Assembly (NCBI RefSeq): GCF_029813785.1 | Contig: NZ_JARVKY010000010.1 | Coordinates: 186,001-250,000 of the forward strand | Reading direction: 5' to 3' | Source: Streptomyces sp. DH41 | GTDB lineage: Bacteria > Actinomycetota > Actinomycetes > Streptomycetales > Streptomycetaceae | Length of the DNA: 64,000 nucleotides | Part shown: piece by piece, positions 24,289-32,008 of the stretch | Layout: every line of letters begins with the position of its first letter | How positions within the stretch are numbered: the stretch's first letter is position 1 | Translations under genes and position numbers: made by a program | The notes under the pieces: generated by a model | Seen by the model: the letters and a program-made list of their open reading frames with translations, nothing else | Told to the model about the DNA's origin: nothing | The model's database searches: none

Positions 24289-25677
24289 GTGCATTTCCAC
24301 GACTCGATGATCAGCCTCGTCGGCAACACCCCGCTGGTGCGGCTCAACAGCGTGACCAAGGGCATCAGGGCGACCGTCCTGGCCAAGGTGGAGTACTTCA
24401 ACCCGGGCGGCTCCGTGAAGGACCGCATCGCCCTGCGCATGATCGAGGCCGCGGAGGAGAGCGGAGCCCTGCGGCCCGGCGGCACGATCGTCGAGCCGAC
24501 CAGCGGCAACACGGGCGTGGGCCTCGCGATCGTGGCCCAGCAGAAGGGCTACAAGTGCATCTTCGTCTGCCCTGACAAGGTGTCCACCGACAAGATCAAC
24601 GTGCTGCGCGCGTACGGCGCCGAGGTGGTCGTCTGCCCGACGGCCGTCGACCCCGAGCACCCGGACTCCTACTACAACGTCTCCGACCGCCTGGTCCGCG
24701 AGACGCCGGACGCCTGGAAGCCGGACCAGTACTCCAACCCGCACAACCCGCTCTCCCACTACCACTCGACCGGCCCCGAGCTGTGGGAGCAGACGGAAGG
24801 GAAGATCACCCACTTCGTCACCGGCGTCGGCACCGGCGGCACCATCTCCGGCACCGGCCGGTACCTGAAGGAGATCAGCGACGGCGCGGTCAGGGTGGTT
24901 GGCGCCGACCCCGAGGGCTCGGTGTACTCCGGCGGCTCCGGACGCCCCTACCTCGTCGAGGGCGTCGGCGAGGACTTCTGGCCGACGGCGTACGACCGGG
25001 ACGTCGCCGACGAGATCGTCGCCGTATCTGACAAGGACTCCTTCCAGATGACCCGCCGCCTCGCCAAGGAGGAGGGCCTGCTGGTGGGCGGCTCCTGCGG
25101 CATGGCCGTCGTCGCGGCGCTGCGCGTCGCCGAGCGGCTCGGCGAGGACGACGTGGTCGTCGTACTCCTCCCGGACAGCGGGCGCGGCTACCTCAGCAAG
25201 ATCTTCAACGACGAGTGGATGGCCGACTACGGCTTCCTGGAGGACGCCGGACCCAGCGCGCGCGTCGCCGACGTCCTGAACCACAAGGAGGGCGGCCACA
25301 TCCCCTCCCTCGTCCACATGCACCCGGACGAGACGGTCGGCGAGGCCATCGAGGTGCTGCGCGAGTACGGCGTCTCGCAGATGCCGATCGTCAAGCCCGG
25401 CGCCGGCCACCCGGACGTGATGGCCGCCGAGGTCGTCGGCTCGGTCGTGGAACGCGAGCTGCTGGACGCCCTGTTCGCCAAGCGCGCCTCGCTGGAGGAC
25501 CCGCTGGAGAAGCACGTGTCGGCCCCGCTGCCGCAGGTCGGCTCCGGCGAGCCGGTCGCGGACCTGATGTCGGTGCTCGGTACGGCGGACGCGGCGATCG
25601 TCCTCGTCGAGGGCAAGCCGACCGGTGTGGTGAGCCGTCAGGACCTGCTGTCCTTCCTCGCCAAGAGCGGGAAGTAG
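24289..25677 (+). CDS. cbs: Cystathionine beta-synthase
   Basis: 462 residues from the GTG at 24289, with GGAG 7 bases upstream. The catalytic PLP domain (1-320) has SLVGNTPLVRL, the Schiff-base Lys44 in NPGGSVKDR, TSGNTG for substrate and GTGGTISGTG for phosphate. The C-terminal 130 residues form a pair of CBS domains (VGEAIEVLREYGVSQMPIV and GKPTGVVSRQDLLSFL). It condenses serine and homocysteine to cystathionine in reverse transsulfuration. There is no heme-binding extension. O-acetylserine-type activity cannot be excluded, but the domain layout is CBS-like. Confidence 0.93.
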   Translation: MHFHDSMISLVGNTPLVRLNSVTKGIRATVLAKVEYFNPGGSVKDRIALRMIEAAEESGALRPGGTIVEPTSGNTGVGLAIVAQQKGYKCIFVCPDKVSTDKINVLRAYGAEVVVCPTAVDPEHPDSYYNVSDRLVRETPDAWKPDQYSNPHNPLSHYHSTGPELWEQTEGKITHFVTGVGTGGTISGTGRYLKEISDGAVRVVGADPEGSVYSGGSGRPYLVEGVGEDFWPTAYDRDVADEIVAVSDKDSFQMTRRLAKEEGLLVGGSCGMAVVAALRVAERLGEDDVVVVLLPDSGRGYLSKIFNDEWMADYGFLEDAGPSARVADVLNHKEGGHIPSLVHMHPDETVGEAIEVLREYGVSQMPIVKPGAGHPDVMAAEVVGSVVERELLDALFAKRASLEDPLEKHVSAPLPQVGSGEPVADLMSVLGTADAAIVLVEGKPTGVVSRQDLLSFLAKSGK

Positions 25678-26040
25678 CGGGAAGCGGCGGGAAACGAGGG
25701 ACGTGGCCGGAGAAGTGGCGGGGCTGCGGGGACCCGCGGTGAACGCCGGGTGAACCCACCGTTGTGCCACCGGCGTCGAGGCACCCGACGATCTTCGCGG
25801 ACTTCGCGGAAGTGGTACGCGCACGTCACGTCGGCGCAGCACACGCTTAACACGGGCCCGGCAGAGTAGCGGTTGTCGGCAGGGGAGGCGAGGGTGCCTC
25901 CCAGGCGTTCAGCACTGGGAAGGGCTCCCCGCCCCGCCGGCACCGAACGGCGTCAAGGACCTTCCGGAGCGGCTCCCGGACCTCCAAGGACGCCACGGAC
26001 GCGCCGCCCCGGCCGTGAGGCCCGGCACCGCGCGTCCACC
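25678..26040. other. Intergenic stretch without a supported gene
   Basis: Between the cbs stop and the terminator of the convergent membrane-protein gene. The frames that cross it have no family signature or ribosome site. A short AT-richer patch near 25835-25860 (CACGCTTAACACGGG) is the only notable composition change. Confidence 0.5.
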
Positions 26041-26093
26041 GCGGGGACCGCCATCGTCCCGCCCCCCAGCGATGGGGGTGCGGCGGTCCCCGC
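26041..26093 (-). terminator. Long hairpin terminator
   Basis: Outer 12-base arms GCGGGGACCGCC/GGCGGTCCCCGC and an inner CCCCC/GGGGG stem, 23 bases past the stop of the gene at 26116. Confidence 0.8.
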
Positions 26094-26115
26094 GCGGTCT
26101 TCTCCCGCGCCCGCC

Positions 26116-26550
26116 TCAGTTCTCCCAGGCGTCGTCCCTGTCGGCGCGGCGGCGTCGCCCGAAGAGGCCGGGGTTGGTCCGGGCCACCTGGACGACGTTG
26201 ACCCCGACGATTCCGGCCCAGGCGACCAGCAGCCCGGGGAGGTCGCCGACGCCGCCGCCGATCGCGGACAGCGGGATCGCCAGGACCAGCGACACGATGC
26301 CGAAGCCGAAGCGCTCGCCGAAGGAGTCCATGGGCTTCGGCGAACGGCTGTCCCGGGCCGCCGTCATCTGCTGCTCGGCGAGCTGCCGGCGCACCCGGCG
26401 CTCCACCGTTCCGTCGATGCGCTGGTCGACCTTCTCCAGGAACGAGTCGACCAGCGCGGCCTCGTACTCCTCGCCCAGCTCCCTGCGGGTCTGCAGGGTG
26501 GCGTCGAGTTCCTTCTTCAGGTCGGTCTCCCGCCCGTCCATTCCCGTCAT
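26116..26550 (-). CDS. Small integral membrane protein, conserved hypothetical
   Basis: 144 residues from the ATG at 26550; the longer upstream frame lacks a start with a ribosome site. A soluble N-terminal half with a coiled-coil (DLKKELDATLQTRRELGEEYEAALVDSFLEKV in parts, then RRVRRQLAEQQ) precedes two membrane segments: FGFGIVSLVLAIPLSAIGG and LPGLLVAWAGIVGVNVVQVA. A basic tail (FGRRRRADRDD) follows. No catalytic function is visible; this type is common in Streptomyces as a conserved hypothetical. Confidence 0.7.
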   Translation of the reverse strand: MTGMDGRETDLKKELDATLQTRRELGEEYEAALVDSFLEKVDQRIDGTVERRVRRQLAEQQMTAARDSRSPKPMDSFGERFGFGIVSLVLAIPLSAIGGGVGDLPGLLVAWAGIVGVNVVQVARTNPGLFGRRRRADRDDAWEN

Positions 26551-26740
26551 GCCCCCAACGTAGGCAGACAGGACTCGGGAGACACTGGGGCCAACCCCCC
26601 TATCGGCCCGGGGGCTGGCGGTCCTGCCCGTCACCCGCCACTGGCCACCACCGACGTCCGAGGCCCCGCGCCCGCGCCCGGCCTTCCCCCTGCCGCCCGC
26701 CATCCGACCCGTCGAAGCCCTCCGGCGCTGAGCGGCCGGG

Positions 26741-28459
26741 CTACTCCCCGCACATCTTCTCGTCGGCGCGGGACTGGTCGACGTCCACCTTCTTCGGTGG
26801 GGCGACGGGGACGCCGGCCTCCTTGAAGTCGGGGCCGAGGGTGAGCGTCATCGGCTCCGTGTCAGCGGCGTCCGTCGTGCCGGGCTTCAGGGCCGAGGCG
26901 GGCAGGCCCATCAGGTCGGCGAGCTTGCGGGCCTGATCGGCCTGGTTCGGGGCGTACTCCAGCCGCGTCTTGTCGACGTCGGCCGGGGCGTTGCCCTTGT
27001 TCGTGGCCCTGGGCACCCCCTCGCTGGTCTGCAGCCATGCCAGGGTGTCCTGCGCGGCACCCTGCGGTCCGCCGCCGTTGAGGACGTCGACGCGTATGCC
27101 GGACGCTTCGGCGCGCGGCCCCTTGAGGAGTGCGGCCTGCTTGTCCTTGGCGTCCTTCTCCTTCTTCTTCACTTCGGTGAAGGAGACGTCGTTCTGCAGC
27201 ATGCTGAAGACCTTCGGGGCCTTGACCGGGTCCAGGACGACGGTGACGGGTACGGGCTCGGCCGGGTTGTCCTTCACCGGCACGGTCATCAGGGTGATGT
27301 TCTTCAGGTTGATCTTGCTGAGTCCCTTGGCGAGGGTGAGCAGCTTGCTGGGGCTTCCTATGGCCTTGTCCACGGTGAGGGAGTCGGTGGCCGCGTCGGC
27401 GATGTCGAGCATCTTCGACGGGCTGTCCAGTGTGCCCTTGAGCTGGCGGATCATCGACGCGACGAACTTCTGCTGCATCTCGATCCGGTCCAGGTCGCTC
27501 TCGTTCTTCAGGCCGTGCCGGTTGCGGAGGAAGGAGAGCGCGTCCTCACCCTCGAGCGTGCTCGGCCCCTTCGGCAGATCGAGTCCGGAGCCGCCCTCCA
27601 GGTCCTTGATGGGCTTCTCCAGGCACACCTCGACGCCGCCGACCGCGGTGGACAGCGTCTTGACCGCGTTGAAGTCGAACATCATGAAGTGGTCGACCTC
27701 GAGGCCGGTGATCTGCTCGACCGTGAGCATGGTGCAGCCCGGGTCACGGCCGTTCACGCCGAAGGACTCGTTGAACTTGGTGGGGACCGTCGAGCCGGGG
27801 ATGTCCTTGGCCGAACCGTCGGGCTGCTTGGCCGTGCAGTCCGGGATCATGATCATGAGGTCGCGTGGAATGCTCATCACGGTCGCGTTGCTCCGGTCCT
27901 CGGCCACGTGGAAGAGGAGCGTCGTGTCGGCGTGGCCGGTGACGTTGTCCCGGTTGCCGTATTTCTCGTTGCCCTCGCCGGTGCGGACGTCGTTGCCGAT
28001 GATCAGGATGTTGACCGGCCCGTCCTTCAGGACCGTGTCACTGCCCACGTCACCGATGTCGACGGTGTCGATGTTGCCGTCGAGGCGGTCGTACCAGTAG
28101 TAGGCGAAAGCCGAACCGCCGACGAGGACCAGGCCGAGGGCGCCTCCCGTCCACATCAGCGCCTTCTTCTTGGCGCTCTTCTTCTGCTTGCGCTTGCGGC
28201 GGCCGGAGTTGCTCCCGTGGTCCGGAGCGGGGGCGGAAGCGGGGGCGGGGGTGGGAGCGGCGCGGCGGCCGCGCTGGCGGGGGACGCGGCCCGGGCCGGG
28301 GCCGGTGGAACCGGCGTGGGGGGCGCTGCGGGGGCGGGGCGTCTCGGGCTGCTCCGGGGAACTGTCCAGCCGCAGTTCGTAATCGCCGGTTTCAGGATTG
28401 AGTAACCACTGGTCGGCAGGATCGGTCCCGTCCGCCTGCCCACGACTCTGCCCGTCCAT
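26741..28459 (-). CDS. LytR-CpsA-Psr (LCP) family protein with LytR_C domain
   Basis: 572 residues. A 95-residue Pro/Arg-rich cytoplasmic start leads to one membrane helix (ALMWTGGALGLVLVGGSAFAYYW, about 100-122). The LCP domain has VNILIIGNDVR, HADTTLLFHVAED, SIPRDLMIMIPDC (conserved Arg), ALSFLRNRHGL and DLDRIEMQQKF. The C-terminal LytR_C domain (about 440-550) has SGIRVDVLNGGG. LCP enzymes attach glycopolymers such as teichoic acids to peptidoglycan outside the membrane. It is divergent from the RpiR regulator. Closely related in sequence to the LCP at the right edge. Confidence 0.93.
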   Translation of the reverse strand: MDGQSRGQADGTDPADQWLLNPETGDYELRLDSSPEQPETPRPRSAPHAGSTGPGPGRVPRQRGRRAAPTPAPASAPAPDHGSNSGRRKRKQKKSAKKKALMWTGGALGLVLVGGSAFAYYWYDRLDGNIDTVDIGDVGSDTVLKDGPVNILIIGNDVRTGEGNEKYGNRDNVTGHADTTLLFHVAEDRSNATVMSIPRDLMIMIPDCTAKQPDGSAKDIPGSTVPTKFNESFGVNGRDPGCTMLTVEQITGLEVDHFMMFDFNAVKTLSTAVGGVEVCLEKPIKDLEGGSGLDLPKGPSTLEGEDALSFLRNRHGLKNESDLDRIEMQQKFVASMIRQLKGTLDSPSKMLDIADAATDSLTVDKAIGSPSKLLTLAKGLSKINLKNITLMTVPVKDNPAEPVPVTVVLDPVKAPKVFSMLQNDVSFTEVKKKEKDAKDKQAALLKGPRAEASGIRVDVLNGGGPQGAAQDTLAWLQTSEGVPRATNKGNAPADVDKTRLEYAPNQADQARKLADLMGLPASALKPGTTDAADTEPMTLTLGPDFKEAGVPVAPPKKVDVDQSRADEKMCGE

Positions 28460-28709
28460 GATGGTTCCAGTCCTCCGTCGGATACCCGTGCGGGCCGCCT
28501 GTTCTCAAGGCGCTCTTTTGTTCGACGCGTTAGGCTATCCGGCTCGTGCGGATGCGGTGACGACTGTGACGGAACCAAGAAGAACGAACTGGGCGGTGAC
28601 CTCCGCCCGTCGTGACGCGTGAACAGCGCGATTCCGCGTTCGCCTGTATAACGGCATGCAGGCTTTGCGACGGGTGAATAGGCCGAGGGGCCGAGGGGAG
28701 AGTCACGTC

Positions 28710-29552
28710 ATGAGCGGCACCGAGAGCCCTGCCGCGCGCCTCCAGGCGCTCTTCGAGGGGCACCGGCTGACGCCGACCCAGCGACGCATCGCGCACAGCA
28801 TGGTGCGGCGGGCCGCCGACGTGCCCTTCCTGTCGAGCGTGGAACTGGCCGAGCTGGCCGGAGTCAGCCAGCCGTCCGTGACCCGCTTCGCCGTCGCCCT
28901 CGGCTTCGACGGGTACCCGGCGCTGCGCCGCCATCTGCGCGAGGTCGCCCCCGCGGAAGCGGCGGCGGACACCGGCTCGCTCAACGAGTACCAGCAGGCC
29001 GTGGCGGCCGAGATCGAGAACCTGCGCCACCTGGCGGAGGCGCTGGCCGACCCCGGACCGGTGCGGGAGGCGGGCCGGACCCTCGCCGCCAGCCGGCCCC
29101 TGCCGGTCCTCGGGCTGCGGGCGGCGGCTGCCCAGGCGCACGGCTTCGCCTACTTCGCCGCCAAGGTCCACCCGGACGTGCGGCTGCTGGGCGAGGGCGG
29201 CACGATGCTCCACGACCGCATCGACGCCGCGGTCCGGGCGGGCGCGACGGCCCTGCTCTGCTTCGCCCTTCCCCGCCATCCGCGCGAGGTCGTCGACGCG
29301 CTCGCCCACGCCAAGGAGGCGGGGCTCACGGTGGTGACCGTCGCCGACTCGGCCTTCGCGCCGGTCGCCAAGATCTCCGACCTGCTGCTGCCCGCCGCCG
29401 TCGGCACCGGCCTCGCCTTCGACACCGCCTGCGCGCCGATGCTGCTCGGCCGGGCGCTGCTCGAGGTCATGTGCGACGACCTGCCGGACGCCCAGGCCCG
29501 GCTGGAGGAGTTCGACACCAAGGCGGCGGCGCGGGGCCTCTTCGTGGACTGA
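28710..29552 (+). CDS. MurR/RpiR-family transcriptional regulator with SIS domain
   Basis: 280 residues from the ATG at 28710 with GAGGGGAGAG upstream. The N-terminal HTH_6 domain contains LTPTQRRIAHSMVRRAADVPFLSSVELAELAGVSQPSVTRF (in parts). The SIS domain (about 110-260) has LGLRAAAAQAHGFAYFAAK and VVTVADSAFAPVAKISDLLL, which binds a phosphorylated sugar or similar effector. It lies between an LCP gene and the hut/decarboxylase region; targets are unknown. Its location 3 kb from the hut operon makes it one candidate regulator of that operon, by position only. Confidence 0.88.
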   Translation: MSGTESPAARLQALFEGHRLTPTQRRIAHSMVRRAADVPFLSSVELAELAGVSQPSVTRFAVALGFDGYPALRRHLREVAPAEAAADTGSLNEYQQAVAAEIENLRHLAEALADPGPVREAGRTLAASRPLPVLGLRAAAAQAHGFAYFAAKVHPDVRLLGEGGTMLHDRIDAAVRAGATALLCFALPRHPREVVDALAHAKEAGLTVVTVADSAFAPVAKISDLLLPAAVGTGLAFDTACAPMLLGRALLEVMCDDLPDAQARLEEFDTKAAARGLFVD

Positions 29553-29677
29553 GGCGAGGTGCCGGCCCAGGCGGCCCGCCCCTTCTTCTCAGACTCGTCT
29601 CACCTTCTCCCGTTAGCCTGCCTCGCCGCACACCCTTCAGACGCATTGCGGAAGCAGAACGGAAGAGGAGGCCGGAC

Positions 29678-30262
29678 GTGGCGCGCGGAGGACAGGGACT
29701 GGCTCGGGTCGCCGTCGTCGTACGGGCGGGGGCGGCACCGCTGTGGTGGCTGGGCGTATTCGCGACGGGCATCGGGGTGCTGGTGCCGGGACTGACCGGT
29801 CGCCGGATCGGCGTCCTGGCGGGCGCCGCGCTGTTCATCCTCGCGGCGGCGGTCGTCGCGCCCGTGCGGCGCGGGCGGTACACGGCCCTGGCCCGCTCGG
29901 CCGCCCACGCCGGCAAGCACGACGTACTCCAGGACCGCGGGGTGACCCTGCGCAACTGGCGCCGGGGCCACCGCTGGTGGCTGCTCCTCGCCTTCCTCGC
30001 CGCCCTGGGCAGCGCCTTCGCCGTGCCCGCCGCCGCCGGGCTGCTGATGGCGGGCTGCGGCGCCGGACTGTGGCTGAAGTCCGCCTGGATCGGCCGCCGT
30101 GAACAGGCCGAGGACGCCCTCCTGTGGGTCCGCGTCGACTGGCTCGCCCACGGTGCCGGCCGCCCGGCGGGCAAGGCCGTCCGCGCCTACCGCGGCACCG
30201 GCATCGCGGCGGGCGACGCCGCGCCGGGCGGGGCGAGGCGGAAGACGGCGGTGCCGGTGTGA
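29678..30262 (+). CDS. Integral membrane protein, conserved hypothetical
   Basis: 194 residues from a GTG with GGAAGAGGAGG upstream. Four hydrophobic segments are visible: LWWLGVFATGIGVLVPGL, IGVLAGAALFILAAAVVAP, WWLLLAFLAALGSAFAVP and AAGLLMAGCGAGLWLK. A cytoplasmic loop with YTALARSAAHAGKHDVLQDRG and a basic tail complete it. No family with known function is recognised. It follows the RpiR regulator in the same direction (125-base gap). GC-rich slippery repeats start directly after its stop. Confidence 0.7.
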   Translation: MARGGQGLARVAVVVRAGAAPLWWLGVFATGIGVLVPGLTGRRIGVLAGAALFILAAAVVAPVRRGRYTALARSAAHAGKHDVLQDRGVTLRNWRRGHRWWLLLAFLAALGSAFAVPAAAGLLMAGCGAGLWLKSAWIGRREQAEDALLWVRVDWLAHGAGRPAGKAVRAYRGTGIAAGDAAPGGARRKTAVPV

Positions 30263-30352
30263 CGCGGAGGGTGCCGGTGCGGGGGCGGGTGCGGGGGCGG
30301 GTGCCGGTGCGAGGGCGGGCGCGGGGGCGGGTGCCGGTGCGAGGGCCGGCGC
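30263..30352. repeat. GC-rich low-complexity repeat
   Basis: Imperfect copies of GGGTGCCGGTGCG and GGGGGCGGGTGC fill the gap between two convergent genes. The composition is slippage-prone; no gene is supported. Confidence 0.6.
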
Positions 30353-30405
30353 GTCGTGGCTGGCCGCGTGGTTCCCCGCGCCCCTGGGGCGTCACCTCGG
30401 CCGCG

Positions 30406-31827
30406 TCATGACCCGGACGGGGACGTCAGCGCGTCCGCGTGCGCCCCGCCCGCCTCCGCCACGATCTCCGCCACCGACTGGGCCTCCCGCACGGTCGCGA
30501 AGGCGACGTTGCCAGAACCGTCCGCTGCGAACCCGTACACCCCCGGACGCGCGAGCGAGTTGTACGCGTAGTGGTGCGCGAAGTAGTACGCCCCCGTGTC
30601 CAGCGCCGCCGCGTAGTCCCCCTGCTCCAGCAACGGCATGGCCCGGCCCACGGCCAGCAGGTCCCCCGCGAAGCACGCCGGCCCCGCCACGTCCTGCACC
30701 ACGTCCGGCCCCTCCTTCGGCGACCCCTCGCCGTCGTACGCGGAGATCCGCAGCGGCCACGCCTCCGGCGTGTACACCGTCCGCGTCGCGACCTGCACGC
30801 CCGCGTGCGTCACCGCGACCGGCCGCCCCCCGGCGCTCTTGGCGTACTCCACGCGCGCCACCACCGTGCCGTGCTTGGCCAGCAGTGACCGCCCGAACTC
30901 GGTGACCAGCCCGTACCGCCCGTCGAACAGGCCCGGCACCACCTCGCGCAGCACACGCGCGTACTCGGCGTACGTCGGTGTGGTCTCGTCCGACGCGAAG
31001 TTCACCGGCAGCCCACCGCCGATGTCGAGCGTGTCCACCTGCCGGCGTCCGGCCCGCTCGTTGATCTCCTCGGCGAGCGCGTACGTCGCGGCCACGCCCT
31101 CGGCCATCAGGGCCAGGGGGATGCCCTGGGAACCGGTGTGCGCGTGCAGCCGGGTCAGCCACGGCCGGTCCAGATATGCCCGCACCACCCACTCGCGCGC
31201 CCCCTCGTCGCGCAGCGCCACCCCGAACTTCGAGGTGGCCGTCGCCGTCGACAGCGCCTCGATGGAGCCCCCGCCGACCTGGGGGTTGACCCGCATGCCG
31301 AGCGGGGAGGCGCTCGCCCCCTCGGCCATCAGGGCGTCGACGCGCTCCAGCTCCTGCGGGTTGTCCGCGTTGACGGCGATGCCCAGGGCCAGCGCCTCCC
31401 GCAGTTCGCCCGGCGTCTTGGCGGGCGAGTCCAGCACCGTCCGCTCCGACGGCACCCCCGCCGCCCGTGCCAGCGCGAGCTCGCCCGGGCTCGCGACCTC
31501 CGCGCCGATGCCCTCCCCGTGCAGCAGCCGCAGCACGGGGACCAGCGGGGTCGCCTTGACCGCGAAGGCGTGCAGTACGGACGTCCCGGGCGCCGTCACC
31601 GCCTCGAACGCCGCCCGCAGCTCCGCCGCCGACTCCCGTATCCCGGCCACGTCCAGCAGCCCGACGATCGGGGCGTCGGGCCCGAGCAGCCCCTGCTCCA
31701 CGGCCGCCCGCACGGCCTCGTCCCGCCGGGCCGCCCGCACGGCCCGCTCCCGCCGCGCGACTTCCTCAGGCCGCGCGCCCGTGTCGCCGAGGCCACCGCT
31801 GACACCCGTGCTCGTTCCGTCGCTCAC
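30406..31827 (-). CDS. Fold-type III PLP-dependent decarboxylase (diaminopimelate decarboxylase-like)
   Basis: 473 residues from a GTG with GGAGGG upstream. LHAFAVKATP has the Schiff-base lysine, MRVNPQVGGG and LHAHTGSQG line the barrel, LDIGGGLPVNF binds phosphate, GPACFAGDLL corresponds to the active-site Cys loop (CESxD in true LysA), and YYFAHHYAYNSLARPGVYGF is the C-terminal signature. The altered CFAGD loop suggests a substrate other than meso-diaminopimelate. The gene diverges from hutU across an AT-rich operator-like inverted repeat, so it may respond to the same signal. The true substrate is unknown. Confidence 0.82.
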   Translation of the reverse strand: MSDGTSTGVSGGLGDTGARPEEVARRERAVRAARRDEAVRAAVEQGLLGPDAPIVGLLDVAGIRESAAELRAAFEAVTAPGTSVLHAFAVKATPLVPVLRLLHGEGIGAEVASPGELALARAAGVPSERTVLDSPAKTPGELREALALGIAVNADNPQELERVDALMAEGASASPLGMRVNPQVGGGSIEALSTATATSKFGVALRDEGAREWVVRAYLDRPWLTRLHAHTGSQGIPLALMAEGVAATYALAEEINERAGRRQVDTLDIGGGLPVNFASDETTPTYAEYARVLREVVPGLFDGRYGLVTEFGRSLLAKHGTVVARVEYAKSAGGRPVAVTHAGVQVATRTVYTPEAWPLRISAYDGEGSPKEGPDVVQDVAGPACFAGDLLAVGRAMPLLEQGDYAAALDTGAYYFAHHYAYNSLARPGVYGFAADGSGNVAFATVREAQSVAEIVAEAGGAHADALTSPSGS

Positions 31828-31927
31828 GCGACCCTCCGTCCCTCGTTGCCTGCCGGTACGTCTCGCTGCCTGCCCCACACATCCAGCCAAACACCCGCGA
31901 CGCGTCCGCGCCGGGACACGAGACGTA

Positions 31928-31963
31928 TTGACTAGCTCTATTCACAAGACGAGTATGTGAATA
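31928..31963 (+). promoter_or_regulatory. hutU promoter with overlapping inverted repeat
   Basis: TTGACT (31928-31933), 17 bases, GAGTAT. A perfect inverted repeat TATTCACA-N9-TGTGAATA (31939-31946 and 31956-31963) covers the spacer and -10. It is strikingly AT-rich for this genome and lies between the divergent decarboxylase and hutU genes, so it is a likely operator for the hut repressor. Confidence 0.6.
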
Positions 31964-32008
31964 TCCGTAGCAACAATCCGCCGGGAGCAAGCCACCAGGA
32001 GGCAGACC

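Noticed and set aside
30263..30405. Coding extension of the membrane protein at 29678
   Set aside because: The frame stops at 30262 before the GC-rich repeats, and the repeat frames encode only Gly/Arg/Ala low complexity.
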